This document shows, piece after piece, positions 24,676 to 33,976 of a stretch of DNA of 64,000 bases. The position numbers were made by a program, and so were the translations under genes. Source of the stretch: Acidobacteriaceae bacterium (GTDB lineage: Bacteria; Acidobacteriota; Terriglobia; Terriglobales; Acidobacteriaceae); assembly GCA_003131585.1 (NCBI GenBank), contig PKVW01000024.1, positions 41,073 to 105,072 on the forward strand, in the 5' to 3' direction. The stretch's first letter is position 1, and each line of letters opens with the position of its first letter. Below the pieces are notes generated by a model, which saw nothing but the letters and a program-made list of their open reading frames with translations, had not been told where the DNA came from and did not search any database.

Positions 24676-25059
24676 ATGTCAAAAGAAGTTCACGCCGTCG
24701 ATCTGGACTGCACTCTGGCCCACTACCAAACGGGTGACCTGGAGAAGTATGGCCCGCAGAAGATCGGCTCTGCCGTCGAGGAGATGGTCAAGAAAGTGAA
24801 AGCCTGGCGCGCGGCGGGCGAGGAAGTCTTCATCTTTACGGCGCGGGTCAATCCGGGCGATGACACTTTCAAGGAAGGGATGAACGCCACGCTGTCCTAT
24901 CTCGCGATCGCGGCCTGGTGTAAGGCGCATTTGGGGGAAATCCTCCCCATCACCCACGAGAAGAGTAAACGCTTCAGCGTCATCCACGACGACCGCGCCG
25001 ACCAAGTGATTCCGAACACCGGAGTGTCGGTGACTGAACTGATGGGAGCCACGAAATGA
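24676..25059 (+). CDS. HAD-superfamily phosphatase-like protein
   Basis: 127 residues. VDLDCTLAHY carries the DxDxT nucleophile motif of HAD hydrolases, EVFIFTARVN the second motif (Thr), and SVIHDDRAD the acidic C-terminal motif. Small phage HAD proteins of this layout are thought to act on nucleotides or nucleic-acid ends. ATG chosen inside a longer ORF because the first 42 codons look non-coding. 4-base overlap with the next gene. Confidence 0.7.
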   Translation: MSKEVHAVDLDCTLAHYQTGDLEKYGPQKIGSAVEEMVKKVKAWRAAGEEVFIFTARVNPGDDTFKEGMNATLSYLAIAAWCKAHLGEILPITHEKSKRFSVIHDDRADQVIPNTGVSVTELMGATK

Positions 25060-25247
25060 GCCCAATCGGAAAGTATTTCAAAGGCAAGGGCCGCGAGGTC
25101 ATGCAAAAGATGCAGGACCACTACGGCGAGAAAAAAGGCGAATCCGTGTTCCACGCCACCGCCAACAAGAATCCCGACATGTTGCCCACGGGCGAAGCGC
25201 CGCCGAAGCGGAAGTCGATTGGCCAGCGCATCGCGGAGAGGGGGTAG
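25056..25247 (+). CDS. Small conserved phage protein
   Basis: 63 residues. The block KGKGREVMQKMQDHYGEKKGESVFHATANKN recalls a short protein often found near phage structural genes (GEKKGxxVFxATANK). Function unknown. ATG overlaps the preceding stop. Confidence 0.6.
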   Translation: MSPIGKYFKGKGREVMQKMQDHYGEKKGESVFHATANKNPDMLPTGEAPPKRKSIGQRIAERG

Positions 25248-25252
25248 GGGAA

Positions 25253-25606
25253 ATGGCGCAACGCGAACGTTTGATCGCGCTCAACGGCAATGCTGGAGCG
25301 TTTGTCACCATCGCAGCCACCGGGCCGACTCGAGGCATAGAGTTCATGGAAGACGAAGGCACCGCGCCCCAAGGCATCCAGTTTTCGAGCTTTGTGGACA
25401 ACTTCGTCGCTTTGAACACAGTGTCGTTTGGCTCGGAGCCGATTCAGATCCCGAACTTCCACAGGGTAGGGGATCGCGGGCCGCTGCTCGGAATGAATGC
25501 CCAGAATACGGTGGGCACGCCCAACTACCGGGCGGCCGACAACCTGATCAAAGCCCGCTCGAACACCGCCACCGCAACCACGTTGCGCTTCATCGAGTAC
25601 GACTAA
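25253..25606 (+). CDS. Hypothetical phage protein, possibly structural
   Basis: 117 residues, beta-rich: LIALNGNAGAFVTIAATGPTRGIEFMEDEG then FVALNTVSFGSEPIQIP and a basic C-terminus. Its size and position suit a small virion or decoration protein, but there is no motif. GGGG lies before the ATG. Confidence 0.5.
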   Translation: MAQRERLIALNGNAGAFVTIAATGPTRGIEFMEDEGTAPQGIQFSSFVDNFVALNTVSFGSEPIQIPNFHRVGDRGPLLGMNAQNTVGTPNYRAADNLIKARSNTATATTLRFIEYD

Positions 25607-25608
25607 AT

Positions 25609-26943
25609 ATGAGACCCAGGCTCCTTATTGCCGTCTTCCTGTTGCTCACGCTGGCTGCCTTCAGCCAGTCCAGTAATGGCTCCCGCGGCTCGATTACCGT
25701 ACAAAACAACGGCAGCGCCGTAGGCACAGCCAGCGGCGGAGTGACGCTCAATCTGGTCTCGGGATGCACCGCCACGCAGAGTGGCAGTATTTTCGCCCTC
25801 ACCTGTACCGGCGCGGGTTCTGGTAGCAACGTGACCGTAGCCGGAGGCAGCAATCTGGCGACGGCGAATTTCAACGCCGCTACTCCGGCCGCGCAATCGA
25901 ACTTTCTGAATTGCACTTTCCAGACCTCGACCACGAATGTCAGTCTGGAATGCCCCAGTGGGACCAGCAGCTCGACGTTCGCTCTGGGCAATGTCCTTGC
26001 GAATTTAAGCAGCGATTGCACGGCGACGTCCGCGGGCGTCATCACCTGCACCAAGATCGGGGGCACGACTCCGGGCGGGACGTGTACGAATCAGGCCGTG
26101 ACCGCAGTGAGCGCTTCGGCGGTTCCCACCTGCACGACAATCACCTCGGCGTATGTGGATTCGTCGATTGCGCCCGTGGCTTCGCCTGGACTGACTGGCA
26201 CCCCGACCGCGCCGACCGCGGCGGCGAACACTAACACGACGCAAGTCGCAACCACGGCATTTGTTCTCGGGCAAACATTACCGCAGAATCTCTACGCCGC
26301 CGATACCGGGGCGGTCAACGCCTACGTCGTTACCTTAGCGCCGCCCATGACCGGCCCAGCCACCGGGAGCTATGGCTGCTTCAAGGCTTCCGCTGCAAGC
26401 ACGACCACAAACCCCACCGTGAACTTTAGCGGGTTGGGTGCGAAAACGATTGTTCGGTTCGCTGGCGGCCTTATCGCTCCGGGAGACATCGGGACCAACG
26501 AACCCGCCTGCATGATTTATGACGGGGCGAATTTCGACCTACTGAATCCGCAGGCCATTACCGGCACCGGAAGAATCCCCTTGCAAACCGCCCCGACATT
26601 CCTAACCTCAATCACAACTCCGGCGCTCTTAACGACTACAAATTGTTCCAGCAGCGCCTCTCCCGCCGTGTGTGCGGCGGCGGCAGCAGGTAGCGTGGCC
26701 CTGCCAACCGGAACCAATCCGACATTGGTAGTCAACACGACCGCAGTCACGGCCAACAGTCAGATCCTGTTAAGCGTGGATGAGAGTCTAGGAACGAAAT
26801 TAAGCGTCACCTGTAACACCACACTTTCCACGCTCCTGAATCCAGTGGTCACGGCGCGAACCGGGGGGACGTCTTTCACCTTCACCATCGGCGCGGTCAT
26901 TGCGAGCAATCCGGCCTGCGTGAGCTACTTCATCGTCAACTAA
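25609..26943 (+). CDS. Exported phage tail-fibre-repeat protein
   Basis: 444 residues from ATG; the ORF-track start 130 codons earlier covers another gene. Signal peptide MRPRLLIAVFLLLTLAAFSQ. Near residue 185-215 is a classic tail-fibre repeat (SPGLTGTPTAPTAAANTNTTQ then VATTAFV, the phage_fiber_2 pattern). The final 90 residues (SVALPTGTNPTLVVNTTAV ... SFTFTIGAVIA) form a jelly-roll-like tip with paired Cys. This is the clearest case here of a true tail-fibre module behind a Sec signal peptide. Confidence 0.7.
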   Translation: MRPRLLIAVFLLLTLAAFSQSSNGSRGSITVQNNGSAVGTASGGVTLNLVSGCTATQSGSIFALTCTGAGSGSNVTVAGGSNLATANFNAATPAAQSNFLNCTFQTSTTNVSLECPSGTSSSTFALGNVLANLSSDCTATSAGVITCTKIGGTTPGGTCTNQAVTAVSASAVPTCTTITSAYVDSSIAPVASPGLTGTPTAPTAAANTNTTQVATTAFVLGQTLPQNLYAADTGAVNAYVVTLAPPMTGPATGSYGCFKASAASTTTNPTVNFSGLGAKTIVRFAGGLIAPGDIGTNEPACMIYDGANFDLLNPQAITGTGRIPLQTAPTFLTSITTPALLTTTNCSSSASPAVCAAAAAGSVALPTGTNPTLVVNTTAVTANSQILLSVDESLGTKLSVTCNTTLSTLLNPVVTARTGGTSFTFTIGAVIASNPACVSYFIVN

Positions 26944-26957
26944 CTTCGCAAAACTCC

Positions 26958-27290
26958 ATGGACTTGCGTCTCATGTTTCGCTCCGACCACGAAGAGATGG
27001 TGGCGGAGCTGCGCGAGCAGATCGTGGAGTTGAAAACGCGGCTTCATCCGCCGGCGCCACCAGAAGCGCAACCACAACCCGAAAGACCTGTGCCTTCCCT
27101 CGATGAGTTCGAAGCCGCAAGGGCCGCAACCAAAGCCAGATTGCGCTCAGTCATGCGTACTCGTCCCTCCTTACTGGGACGGGAAATGCAGCGGGTGAAA
27201 GTCGAAGACGAGATGGAGAAGCGGAGACGGGCGCACGGCACCCACCCGGCGCAGGTGATGTTTGAGGCGGCGAAGCAAGGGGTTTCCTAG
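26958..27290 (+). CDS. Coiled-coil hypothetical protein
   Basis: 110 residues: helix EEMVAELREQIVELKTRL, a Pro/Gln-rich hinge, then a basic helix with RSVMRTRPSLLGREMQRVKVEDEMEKRRR. Possibly a small structural or scaffold-associated protein. Not recognised. Confidence 0.5.
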   Translation: MDLRLMFRSDHEEMVAELREQIVELKTRLHPPAPPEAQPQPERPVPSLDEFEAARAATKARLRSVMRTRPSLLGREMQRVKVEDEMEKRRRAHGTHPAQVMFEAAKQGVS

Positions 27291-27291
27291 A

Positions 27292-27609
27292 TTGAAGTTT
27301 CGTAAAAAGCCCGTCGTCGTCGAGGCCGTTCAATTGACTTGGGCGACATGGAATGAGATTTGCGATTTCGTTCCGAAGCCGTGGTTCGTGCGAGGCGTGT
27401 GGCTGGATGGGGACGGCCTCCCGCTGCCAGAAAACAAGACGAACATGATCGCGGGAGGTAACTCCGGACTCGGGCTGCTCATGCACACGCTAGAGAGTGA
27501 AGAGTTTCTCGCGCGAGGAGACGACTGGATCATCAAGGGTGTGAACGGCGAATTCTATCCCTGCAAGCCGGACATCTTCGCGGCGACTTACGAAGCGGTA
27601 ACGACTTAA
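27292..27609 (+). CDS. Conserved phage protein (KFRKKPVVVEAVQ type)
   Basis: 105 residues starting at TTG one base after the previous stop, with AAGGGG upstream. KFRKKPVVVEAVQLTW at the start and DDWIIKGVNGEFYPCKPDIF followed by AATYE at the end are the signature ends of a very common small phage protein of unknown function. The TTG start agrees with where homologues usually begin. Confidence 0.75.
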   Translation: MKFRKKPVVVEAVQLTWATWNEICDFVPKPWFVRGVWLDGDGLPLPENKTNMIAGGNSGLGLLMHTLESEEFLARGDDWIIKGVNGEFYPCKPDIFAATYEAVTT

Positions 27610-27613
27610 CTTC

Positions 27614-30046
27614 ATGGCCACCGCTCCCACCCAACACCTCGGGCAAGCCCCCGCTGTAGGCCAGGCCCCGCCGATTCCTGGCCAGGACTCCACGCTCTCT
27701 GCCGTGGTCACGCCGCCGAAGACTCCACCCTCGGAAGAACCGAATCCACAGTCTCCCGCCGAGCCAGATGACGAAATGGAAGCCTTGCTGCAAAAGTGGG
27801 GCAAGCGGCTGATCGATGTGGTCACCGAGAAGCGAACGCAATGGGAATGGAAGCGCCGTCCGAAAATCCTGACCATCCTCAAAAACAAGGAGATGCTGAA
27901 GGGCAACCACAACATCGGGGTGCTGCCCGGCACCTATCAAACTTTCGACGCCTTCGAGGAATACTGGAACTACATGGGGGCGTCGGACGACCGCAATGCC
28001 GATCAGACCATGGACAAGCGGCCGCACAACTTCTACCAGATGCTCGAAAAGGCTTTTGTAGCGGCCTTGAGCGCGCAGATTCCGAAATCGCGGTGGCTGC
28101 CCGTGAATCCGAACGTCGAAGAGGACCGGGCCACGGCGTTGGTTGCGAGCCGGGTCGAAACCATCATCGAGCGGGCGAACGACCCCGACATTCTGCTGCT
28201 CATCGAGTTGATGGAGCTTTTCACCTCTGGGTGTTATTTCAAATTCACCCGCTACGTGGTGGACAAAGACCGCACCGGAACCCACAAGCAGACCGTCCTC
28301 CGACTGCTGAAGACCGACATTCTGCCCGCGCGCTATACCTGCTTTCACTGCGGAGCAACTACGCCAGAGGACGCACTGGCCGGCCAAACCAGTTTCGCTT
28401 GCCCCAATTGCGGCAGTCCGTTCGGGCCGCAGAACTTCTTTGAGCCCCACACCGAAACCGTCCCGGTTGCCGACGAGCGTGCCGATGTGCCGAACGGTAT
28501 GGTGCTGCAAACCGTCTACGGGCCGATGCACGTCGACGTCGATCCCGATGCGCCCGATCTACTGAATACCTGCCTGCTGAATGTGGCTGAGGAAGTATCG
28601 CTCGGTTGGTTGCGCCGGACCTTCAACGAGAAGTGGGAGCAATTACAGTCTGGGGAATCCGGCGGATCGAGCGCGACTACGCTCGAACGGCAGTGGCGGG
28701 ACATGTTAACGGCGGCTCCGCAGGGCTCGGCGTATTTTGCCTTCTCGAACCAGTCGAAGCCCACCTACAACCGCACCTGGATTCAGCCGATGCTCTTTGC
28801 AGAGGCAGATGGCATCACGAAAGCGGAGTGCGACGAACTGAGTAAAGCCTTCCCCGATGGCTGTATGTTGGCCTGGGTCAACGAGCTCCCGTTGCAGATT
28901 CGCGCTTGTAAGCTCACCGACGAGTGGACCTGGAACGGCACGGAAGTGGCGGGATTTGGCCTGATGCCAGAACCCGCGGGGAATCCTGCCGTGCCGGTGC
29001 AGGAGCGGTTGAATGACTGCATCTCGAAGATCGACGAATATATGGACCGGCTGGCCTGTGGGCTGCTGTTGATCAATGCGGAGTATCTCGACGCCCAGGC
29101 GATGAACAACAAGCCCATCCTGCCGGGCATCCTAAACGAGATCCACCTGCGCAAAGGCGCGCCGCTCTCGAACATTCAGGAACTCGTTTTTCAGGTGCGG
29201 GCCGAGATCGACGCCATGATCTTCCAGTACGCCGCGAGCCTCAAGTCGGACATGGAACTGCTGGTGGGAACGCCGCCGCAGGTTTTTGGCGCCGGAACCC
29301 AGGAAGGCATCGAAACCGCCTCCGGACAGGCGCAACAGTTGAACACCGGCATGGTGAAGCTCGGGCTGCACTGGCTGACGATCCGCAAAGAGCACGCGAG
29401 GGCCGCCGAGAACGCCATCAAATGCGCCGCCAAAAATATGACCGAAGACTGGCAGTTGACGGTCGCCGACGAGGCCAAAGAGTTCTACGCGGAATACGTC
29501 CATCTCGACCAGATGAAAGGCAGCGTGCACGCGGAGCCAGAGACCGATCAAGGCTTCCCTATGACCTACGCCGACATCAAGGGGTGGTATCAGCAGCTTT
29601 TCCAGAGCGCCAACACCGAAATGGTGCAGTGGCTGATGGCGGAGCCGGAGAACATGGACAACGCCATCCGCTACATCGGCGTGCCAGGGCTGGTGGCGCC
29701 CGGCGCTTCTATGCGCGAGAAGATGTTGCAGGTGATCAACATCCTGGTCAAATCGCCCGCGACCGAGCAGCCCGACCCCATGAAGCCGGGCGAGACGGTG
29801 ATGATCCCGGCCGTGCAGCCGAACAAATATCTCGACGATCTCGCAGCCTCGCAGAAGATTTTGGAATCCTGGACGCAGGCGCACTGGGACAAAGTGAAAG
29901 ACAACCAGCCCGCGCTCGACTCGCTCGTCGCTTACTACAAACTCTGTGTGGTGTACCAGAAGGAACTCGCAGCGGAACGGCAGTTGACGGGTGGAGCGCC
30001 AGCGGGACCGGGAGCGCAACCCCAGGCAGCGGGAGCGTCGGCGTGA
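27614..30046 (+). CDS. Putative portal protein
   Basis: 810 residues. Forms the dodecameric DNA channel at the capsid vertex if the call is right. After a Pro-rich N-terminus (1-55) comes a large mixed domain with KSRWLPVNPNVEED and WNYMGASDDRNADQ, a zinc ribbon CFHCG...CPNCG (about 242-268) and a C-terminal helical region with an IDAMIFQYAASLKSDMELLVG segment like portal stem/crown helices, plus an Ala/Gly tail. The order portal, scaffold, capsid supports the call. No motif is unique to portals, and an inserted zinc ribbon is unusual. Confidence 0.65.
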   Translation: MATAPTQHLGQAPAVGQAPPIPGQDSTLSAVVTPPKTPPSEEPNPQSPAEPDDEMEALLQKWGKRLIDVVTEKRTQWEWKRRPKILTILKNKEMLKGNHNIGVLPGTYQTFDAFEEYWNYMGASDDRNADQTMDKRPHNFYQMLEKAFVAALSAQIPKSRWLPVNPNVEEDRATALVASRVETIIERANDPDILLLIELMELFTSGCYFKFTRYVVDKDRTGTHKQTVLRLLKTDILPARYTCFHCGATTPEDALAGQTSFACPNCGSPFGPQNFFEPHTETVPVADERADVPNGMVLQTVYGPMHVDVDPDAPDLLNTCLLNVAEEVSLGWLRRTFNEKWEQLQSGESGGSSATTLERQWRDMLTAAPQGSAYFAFSNQSKPTYNRTWIQPMLFAEADGITKAECDELSKAFPDGCMLAWVNELPLQIRACKLTDEWTWNGTEVAGFGLMPEPAGNPAVPVQERLNDCISKIDEYMDRLACGLLLINAEYLDAQAMNNKPILPGILNEIHLRKGAPLSNIQELVFQVRAEIDAMIFQYAASLKSDMELLVGTPPQVFGAGTQEGIETASGQAQQLNTGMVKLGLHWLTIRKEHARAAENAIKCAAKNMTEDWQLTVADEAKEFYAEYVHLDQMKGSVHAEPETDQGFPMTYADIKGWYQQLFQSANTEMVQWLMAEPENMDNAIRYIGVPGLVAPGASMREKMLQVINILVKSPATEQPDPMKPGETVMIPAVQPNKYLDDLAASQKILESWTQAHWDKVKDNQPALDSLVAYYKLCVVYQKELAAERQLTGGAPAGPGAQPQAAGASA

Positions 30047-30144
30047 GCGGAGTGAAGGAGTTGCGTGCCTTTCTTTTTATTCTATTGCTCTGGATCGCCG
30101 TCGAAGTGTTCGCCGCGCCGGGAAAACCTTCAGAGCCTCTTTGA
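30043..30144 (+). CDS. Tiny membrane or exported peptide (33 aa)
   Basis: Starts at GTG on the portal stop codon (4-base overlap). VKELRAFLFILLLWIAVEVFAAPG is a single hydrophobic helix with a possible cleavage site after FAA. The coupling supports a real gene; the role is unknown. Confidence 0.4.
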   Translation: MSGVKELRAFLFILLLWIAVEVFAAPGKPSEPL

Positions 30145-30178
30145 ATTCCATGCACCGATCTTACTTCAGGAGAACCCC

Positions 30179-30778
30179 ATGAACGTCAACGAAGTCGTAG
30201 TCTACCTCGATGCCAAAGGCGTGCCCCACAACGCACTGGTGAAATCGCTCAACCAATTGCACGACGGCTTCGTCTCCGTCTCCTATCAGGACGCCGAGGG
30301 GCGCACCATCGACGTGTACGACGTGCCCCACATGGACCACGAATCGCGGCAGGAACCGAACCCCGATCTTCCCACCTTCCACATCAACTGCTGGAAGTAC
30401 CCGGACGAAGATCACAACGTCGCGCCGAAAGATCATCCCATGTTCGATCATCGGTTCGCGCCGCCGACGAAAGACAACGACGGGCGAATCGTGCCCAAGC
30501 CGCGGCCTCTGCTGGACGCTGTAGTCGCGGAGCATCTGGACGCGGGAGCCAGGAAGCCCGTCGAGACGAAACTGCCCGGCGCTGGGACGAGTGGACTGAG
30601 AATCGAGACTAAGCGGTACACCGACGGATCAAACGCGACTGGCCCTGCGCCGCTGCCCGATCAATCGCCCGCACAACAAGACACCGCGAAAGCCGCGCCA
30701 GAGCCGGATGTGACAACCCTGCTCGACCAAGCTCCGGCCGCGCCCCAAGCCGCATCCGAGCCGGAACCAGCCGAGTAA
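30179..30778 (+). CDS. Hypothetical head-module protein
   Basis: 199 residues with CAGGAGAACCCC before ATG. N-terminal beta-rich domain (NEVVVYLDAKGVPHNALVKS, VSVSYQDAEGRTIDVYDVPH), a His/Pro-rich middle, and a disordered Ala/Pro/Glu tail. Between portal and scaffold, so likely a minor head or assembly protein. Confidence 0.55.
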   Translation: MNVNEVVVYLDAKGVPHNALVKSLNQLHDGFVSVSYQDAEGRTIDVYDVPHMDHESRQEPNPDLPTFHINCWKYPDEDHNVAPKDHPMFDHRFAPPTKDNDGRIVPKPRPLLDAVVAEHLDAGARKPVETKLPGAGTSGLRIETKRYTDGSNATGPAPLPDQSPAQQDTAKAAPEPDVTTLLDQAPAAPQAASEPEPAE

Positions 30779-30790
30779 ACACGCGATCAC

Positions 30791-30818
30791 GAGGGAAGCC
30801 CCTAACCGGGCTTCTCTC
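30791..30818 (+). terminator. Terminator or attenuator before the scaffold gene
   Basis: GAGGGAAGCCC and GGGCTTCTCTC pair over 11 positions (one G-T) around loop CTAACC, followed by a moderately T-rich stretch. It separates the portal block from the scaffold-capsid block. Confidence 0.6.
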
Positions 30819-30850
30819 ATATTTCCTGAGCTCACTCAAGAGGAGATTCC

Positions 30851-32572
30851 ATGCCAGCCGAACTAGCAGCCCCGGCCTCAGCGCCGGCACCCGCAGCCCC
30901 TAGCGCACCCGCACCAGCGGCAACGCCCGCTCCTGCGACGGCGCCCGCACCGTCGTCATCGCCAGCGCCATCGTCTTCGCCTGCTCCCGCTTCTGGAACA
31001 CCCGGAGCTGCTCCAGATTCCGGCCTCGCGCCTGCCGCTCCCAAAGAACCAACCACATTACGCGAGAAGATCGAACAAGGCTGGAAAGAAGTCGTTTCCA
31101 AAACGCCGGAGGAACTGGAAGCGGAAGCCGCGGAAGCTGCTGGAGCGGGAGCGCCGAAACCCGGAGACGCGCCTGCGGAAGTTCCCGCTGCGGCCGTCGA
31201 CGAGGCAAAACCCGGAGAAGCCAAGCCCGGGGACGCAAAGCCTGCCGACGCTGTGCCCGCCGAAGCTGTACAGGAACTCGATCTGGGTGGCGGCCCTGTC
31301 TTCGGTCCCAAGGAATTCAACGACGCCATCACCAAAGACGCGGCGGCGAAAGCCTACTACGACACACACCCCGAAGAGAAGCACGCCATCTCGGCGGCTC
31401 TCCGTCGAAGCGGAGACGCGCTAAAGATCGCCGAGCACGGCATCTACCCTGACAACGCCCCCACCATCGCGAAAGCCGCAGCGACGTTCCAGTCCATCGA
31501 CAATCACTTCCTCTCCGCGGCGAACGATGACGGCACTCCGAACCCCGACGGCGCGAGAGCCTTCCTGGGTTCCTGGGTGAAAGAAGCGATGATGGTCGGC
31601 GACGACGGCAAGCCGCTGATGGACGCGAACGGAAAGTACCAACTCCATCCCGCGATCTACTCCATCTTCGACACCATCTACGGCAACAAGCAGGACGTGT
31701 ATTTGCAGCAGATGACGCAGGGCGGAAAACTGCCCGCGCCCCTGCAGAAAACCCTTTCCAGTATTCTCGATTTCTTTACCACCACCGCGAAAGCCCAAGG
31801 TGAAGACGGCGAGCGGCTCTTAGCTGGCGTGAACATTCTCCGAGAGGTAAGTGCGCTGTCCTCTCCAGCGTCAGGAGAAATACCCGACCAGTTGAAGCCC
31901 CTTGCGGATTCTCTCAAGGCGAGAGAGACGGCAGCGAACGATCGCGACGCCGCGGCTGCCCGCCAGCAGCAGGAATCCACACGCACCGCCCACCTGCAGT
32001 CAATCGAGCGGGCCGAGTCCAAAGCAGCGGACAACGCCCAAGCCCAATTGAAACCCGCATTCGACAAGGCCGGACTCAGCGAGTTCGAGGCCACCGCCGC
32101 GATGTCGCGGATCGGCGACCTGATCGATCAGAAACTCGGAGTTAAGAACGAAGATGGAACTTGGACTCAAGCCACGGATTCCCGTGCGCCCCTGTTCCAG
32201 TCGGTTTACGACAGCATTCTTCGTCAAGCTCCGAGCGAGAAGAGAGAGCAGGCGCTGACCAAACACATCCTGACCTACACCAACGAAATCCTCGGCCCGG
32301 TCGCCGGGGAAGTGTTGCGTATGGCCAAGGGCGGGGCGCTCGAACGCCAGAACTCCCGGCAAGCCACCGTGGACGCGCAGACCCGCGCCAGCCGCACCGA
32401 GCCGCATGGAACCTCCGTCAACCCCAGTGGGCCGCAGACCAAATCTGTAAGCCAGCAACGGGAAGACATTCAGGCGGAGTACGCCAAGACCCACGACGGG
32501 CGGAAGATGCCCCTCACCGAGCTTTTGGCGGAACAGTTCAAGCGCGCGAACGCGCCGCCCGAGCGTATCTGA
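30851..32572 (+). CDS. Putative capsid scaffolding protein
   Basis: 573 residues with AGAGGAG before the ATG. The first 75 residues are Ala/Pro/Ser low complexity; then helical, strongly charged segments (LREKIEQGWKEVVSKTPEELEAEAAEAA, a long Ala/Gln/Asp helix around 355-400) and a basic end PLTELLAEQFKRAN. High charge, long helices and a position directly before the major capsid gene fit a scaffold. No protease active site is visible, so head maturation would need another protease. Confidence 0.65.
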   Translation: MPAELAAPASAPAPAAPSAPAPAATPAPATAPAPSSSPAPSSSPAPASGTPGAAPDSGLAPAAPKEPTTLREKIEQGWKEVVSKTPEELEAEAAEAAGAGAPKPGDAPAEVPAAAVDEAKPGEAKPGDAKPADAVPAEAVQELDLGGGPVFGPKEFNDAITKDAAAKAYYDTHPEEKHAISAALRRSGDALKIAEHGIYPDNAPTIAKAAATFQSIDNHFLSAANDDGTPNPDGARAFLGSWVKEAMMVGDDGKPLMDANGKYQLHPAIYSIFDTIYGNKQDVYLQQMTQGGKLPAPLQKTLSSILDFFTTTAKAQGEDGERLLAGVNILREVSALSSPASGEIPDQLKPLADSLKARETAANDRDAAAARQQQESTRTAHLQSIERAESKAADNAQAQLKPAFDKAGLSEFEATAAMSRIGDLIDQKLGVKNEDGTWTQATDSRAPLFQSVYDSILRQAPSEKREQALTKHILTYTNEILGPVAGEVLRMAKGGALERQNSRQATVDAQTRASRTEPHGTSVNPSGPQTKSVSQQREDIQAEYAKTHDGRKMPLTELLAEQFKRANAPPERI

Positions 32573-32613
32573 TTTTGTTAAGCGGCGTTCACGGCACCTC
32601 ATAGGAGAGGATC

Positions 32614-33900
32614 ATGCCCGCAGGTACAGCATTATCGAATCTGCCCCTCCAGCTCGAAACCTTTGCCCCCACAATCGCCGACGCGGTTGAGAGTGAAGGG
32701 ATTTTCGCCAAGGAGATCGGCAGTGGCTCAGACGGAGGGGCGGTGCGCGCGTCGTTGCGCAGCTTCCGCGCCCAACTGCTCTACGCCTACGCCAGCGCAC
32801 CGACCTTCATCGGTCTCGACACCGGGACCATGCCGTCGGGCGTTGCCAACCAGTACAACCAGTTCCTGCTTTCTCCAGTCTCCTGGTGCCTGCCCGTGCA
32901 GTACAGCCAGTTGATGCAGCTCACCGGCGAAGGCAAGGACATTTCCGTCACCAATCCGGTGACCCAGACCCTCGCCAAGATCGTCACCGAGTGTACCCGC
33001 ACCCGCGACATCTTCCTGCAAACCCCCGGCGACGGTTCGCTCGGGTCTATTGATTCGTTTACGGGCGCTAACTTCATCAACCTCCGTTCGGCCACGACCG
33101 CGGTCATCGACGGCCGCGCCGCCCACCTGATGCAGGAACAGCAACCCGTGCAAGTCATGTCCCCCGGCTACGTGCTCCGGGGAACCTGCAACATCGTCAA
33201 CGTCTACAAGAGTCTCGGCATCACCCAGCAGATCCAAGTAGACCAGGTTCCTCCCGGCTCGGTCGCCGGAGACTTGGTGATCGCCGCGGGTTTGCCCGCT
33301 GGCGCCCCCCAGGGAATCAACGGCATTCCGGTGTTCGTGAACACCCAGACTCTCGGCAACCTCTACGGCTTAGCCCGCAGCTTGCCCTACGTGTTCGCGA
33401 ACGGCGTGAATCTGTCGAACACCGCCCAGGTCACGAAGCCCGTCTTTGTGATCGCGGAAAACCAAATCATGCAGCGCCTGGGAATGCAGGCGTTGAATGA
33501 CGACTACTTCTGGCACACCCACCTGGCGCAGGTGCAGTCGCTCGACGAACTCGCGTTCAACGATCAACTGCTGCCTCTGGCCGGCGGAAGCGTGGCGAAG
33601 TACGACCCGTTCATCAAGACCAAGTCGATCAACGGCCGGCGCATCATGATCAATCCCCATGCCGACTACACCCGCTGGGACTTCCTCAGGAAGAAGTCCT
33701 GGAACCACATCAAGTGGGGTCCGGGGATGTTCTGGTTCAAGAACCGGGGCGGGCAGATGGTGTTTCAGATGACCGACCCGACCACCGGCACGCCCACCGC
33801 GATGGAGTTGATGTACTTCGTGGTGGCGGAGCAGACCTGGATCGACAACCCAATCTGCCAGGGCGGAGCCACGCAAGCAAAAGTTCCCCAAGGGAATTGA
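32614..33900 (+). CDS. Major capsid protein
   Basis: 428 residues, strong ribosome site (AGGAGAGGATC). Lies straight after the scaffold-like gene and before a terminator, as expected for the most abundant virion protein. Contains ordered segments typical of HK97-fold capsids of large podoviruses (ATTAVIDGRAAHLMQEQQPVQV, GIPVFVNTQTLGNLYGLARSLPYVF, PFIKTKSINGRRIMINPHADYT). A long N-terminal arm is not obviously cleaved. Assignment rests on size, context and overall look. Confidence 0.75.
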   Translation: MPAGTALSNLPLQLETFAPTIADAVESEGIFAKEIGSGSDGGAVRASLRSFRAQLLYAYASAPTFIGLDTGTMPSGVANQYNQFLLSPVSWCLPVQYSQLMQLTGEGKDISVTNPVTQTLAKIVTECTRTRDIFLQTPGDGSLGSIDSFTGANFINLRSATTAVIDGRAAHLMQEQQPVQVMSPGYVLRGTCNIVNVYKSLGITQQIQVDQVPPGSVAGDLVIAAGLPAGAPQGINGIPVFVNTQTLGNLYGLARSLPYVFANGVNLSNTAQVTKPVFVIAENQIMQRLGMQALNDDYFWHTHLAQVQSLDELAFNDQLLPLAGGSVAKYDPFIKTKSINGRRIMINPHADYTRWDFLRKKSWNHIKWGPGMFWFKNRGGQMVFQMTDPTTGTPTAMELMYFVVAEQTWIDNPICQGGATQAKVPQGN

Positions 33901-33919
33901 GCCTGTGAGTTAAACTGAA

Positions 33920-33958
33920 GATGGGGCTGGCCCTCAGCGGCTGGCCCACATCGTTTTT
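33920..33958 (+). terminator. Terminator after the capsid gene
   Basis: GATGGGGCTGGCC pairs with GGCTGGCCCACATC (one bulged A and wobble pairs) around CTCAGC, followed by GTTTTTC. A good intrinsic terminator for the capsid transcript. Confidence 0.7.
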
Positions 33959-33976
33959 CAGAAAGCGAAACCGACT

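Noticed and set aside
29132-30019. 295-codon leftward ORF over the portal gene
   Set aside because: His/Arg/Leu-rich shadow typical of antisense in high-GC genes.
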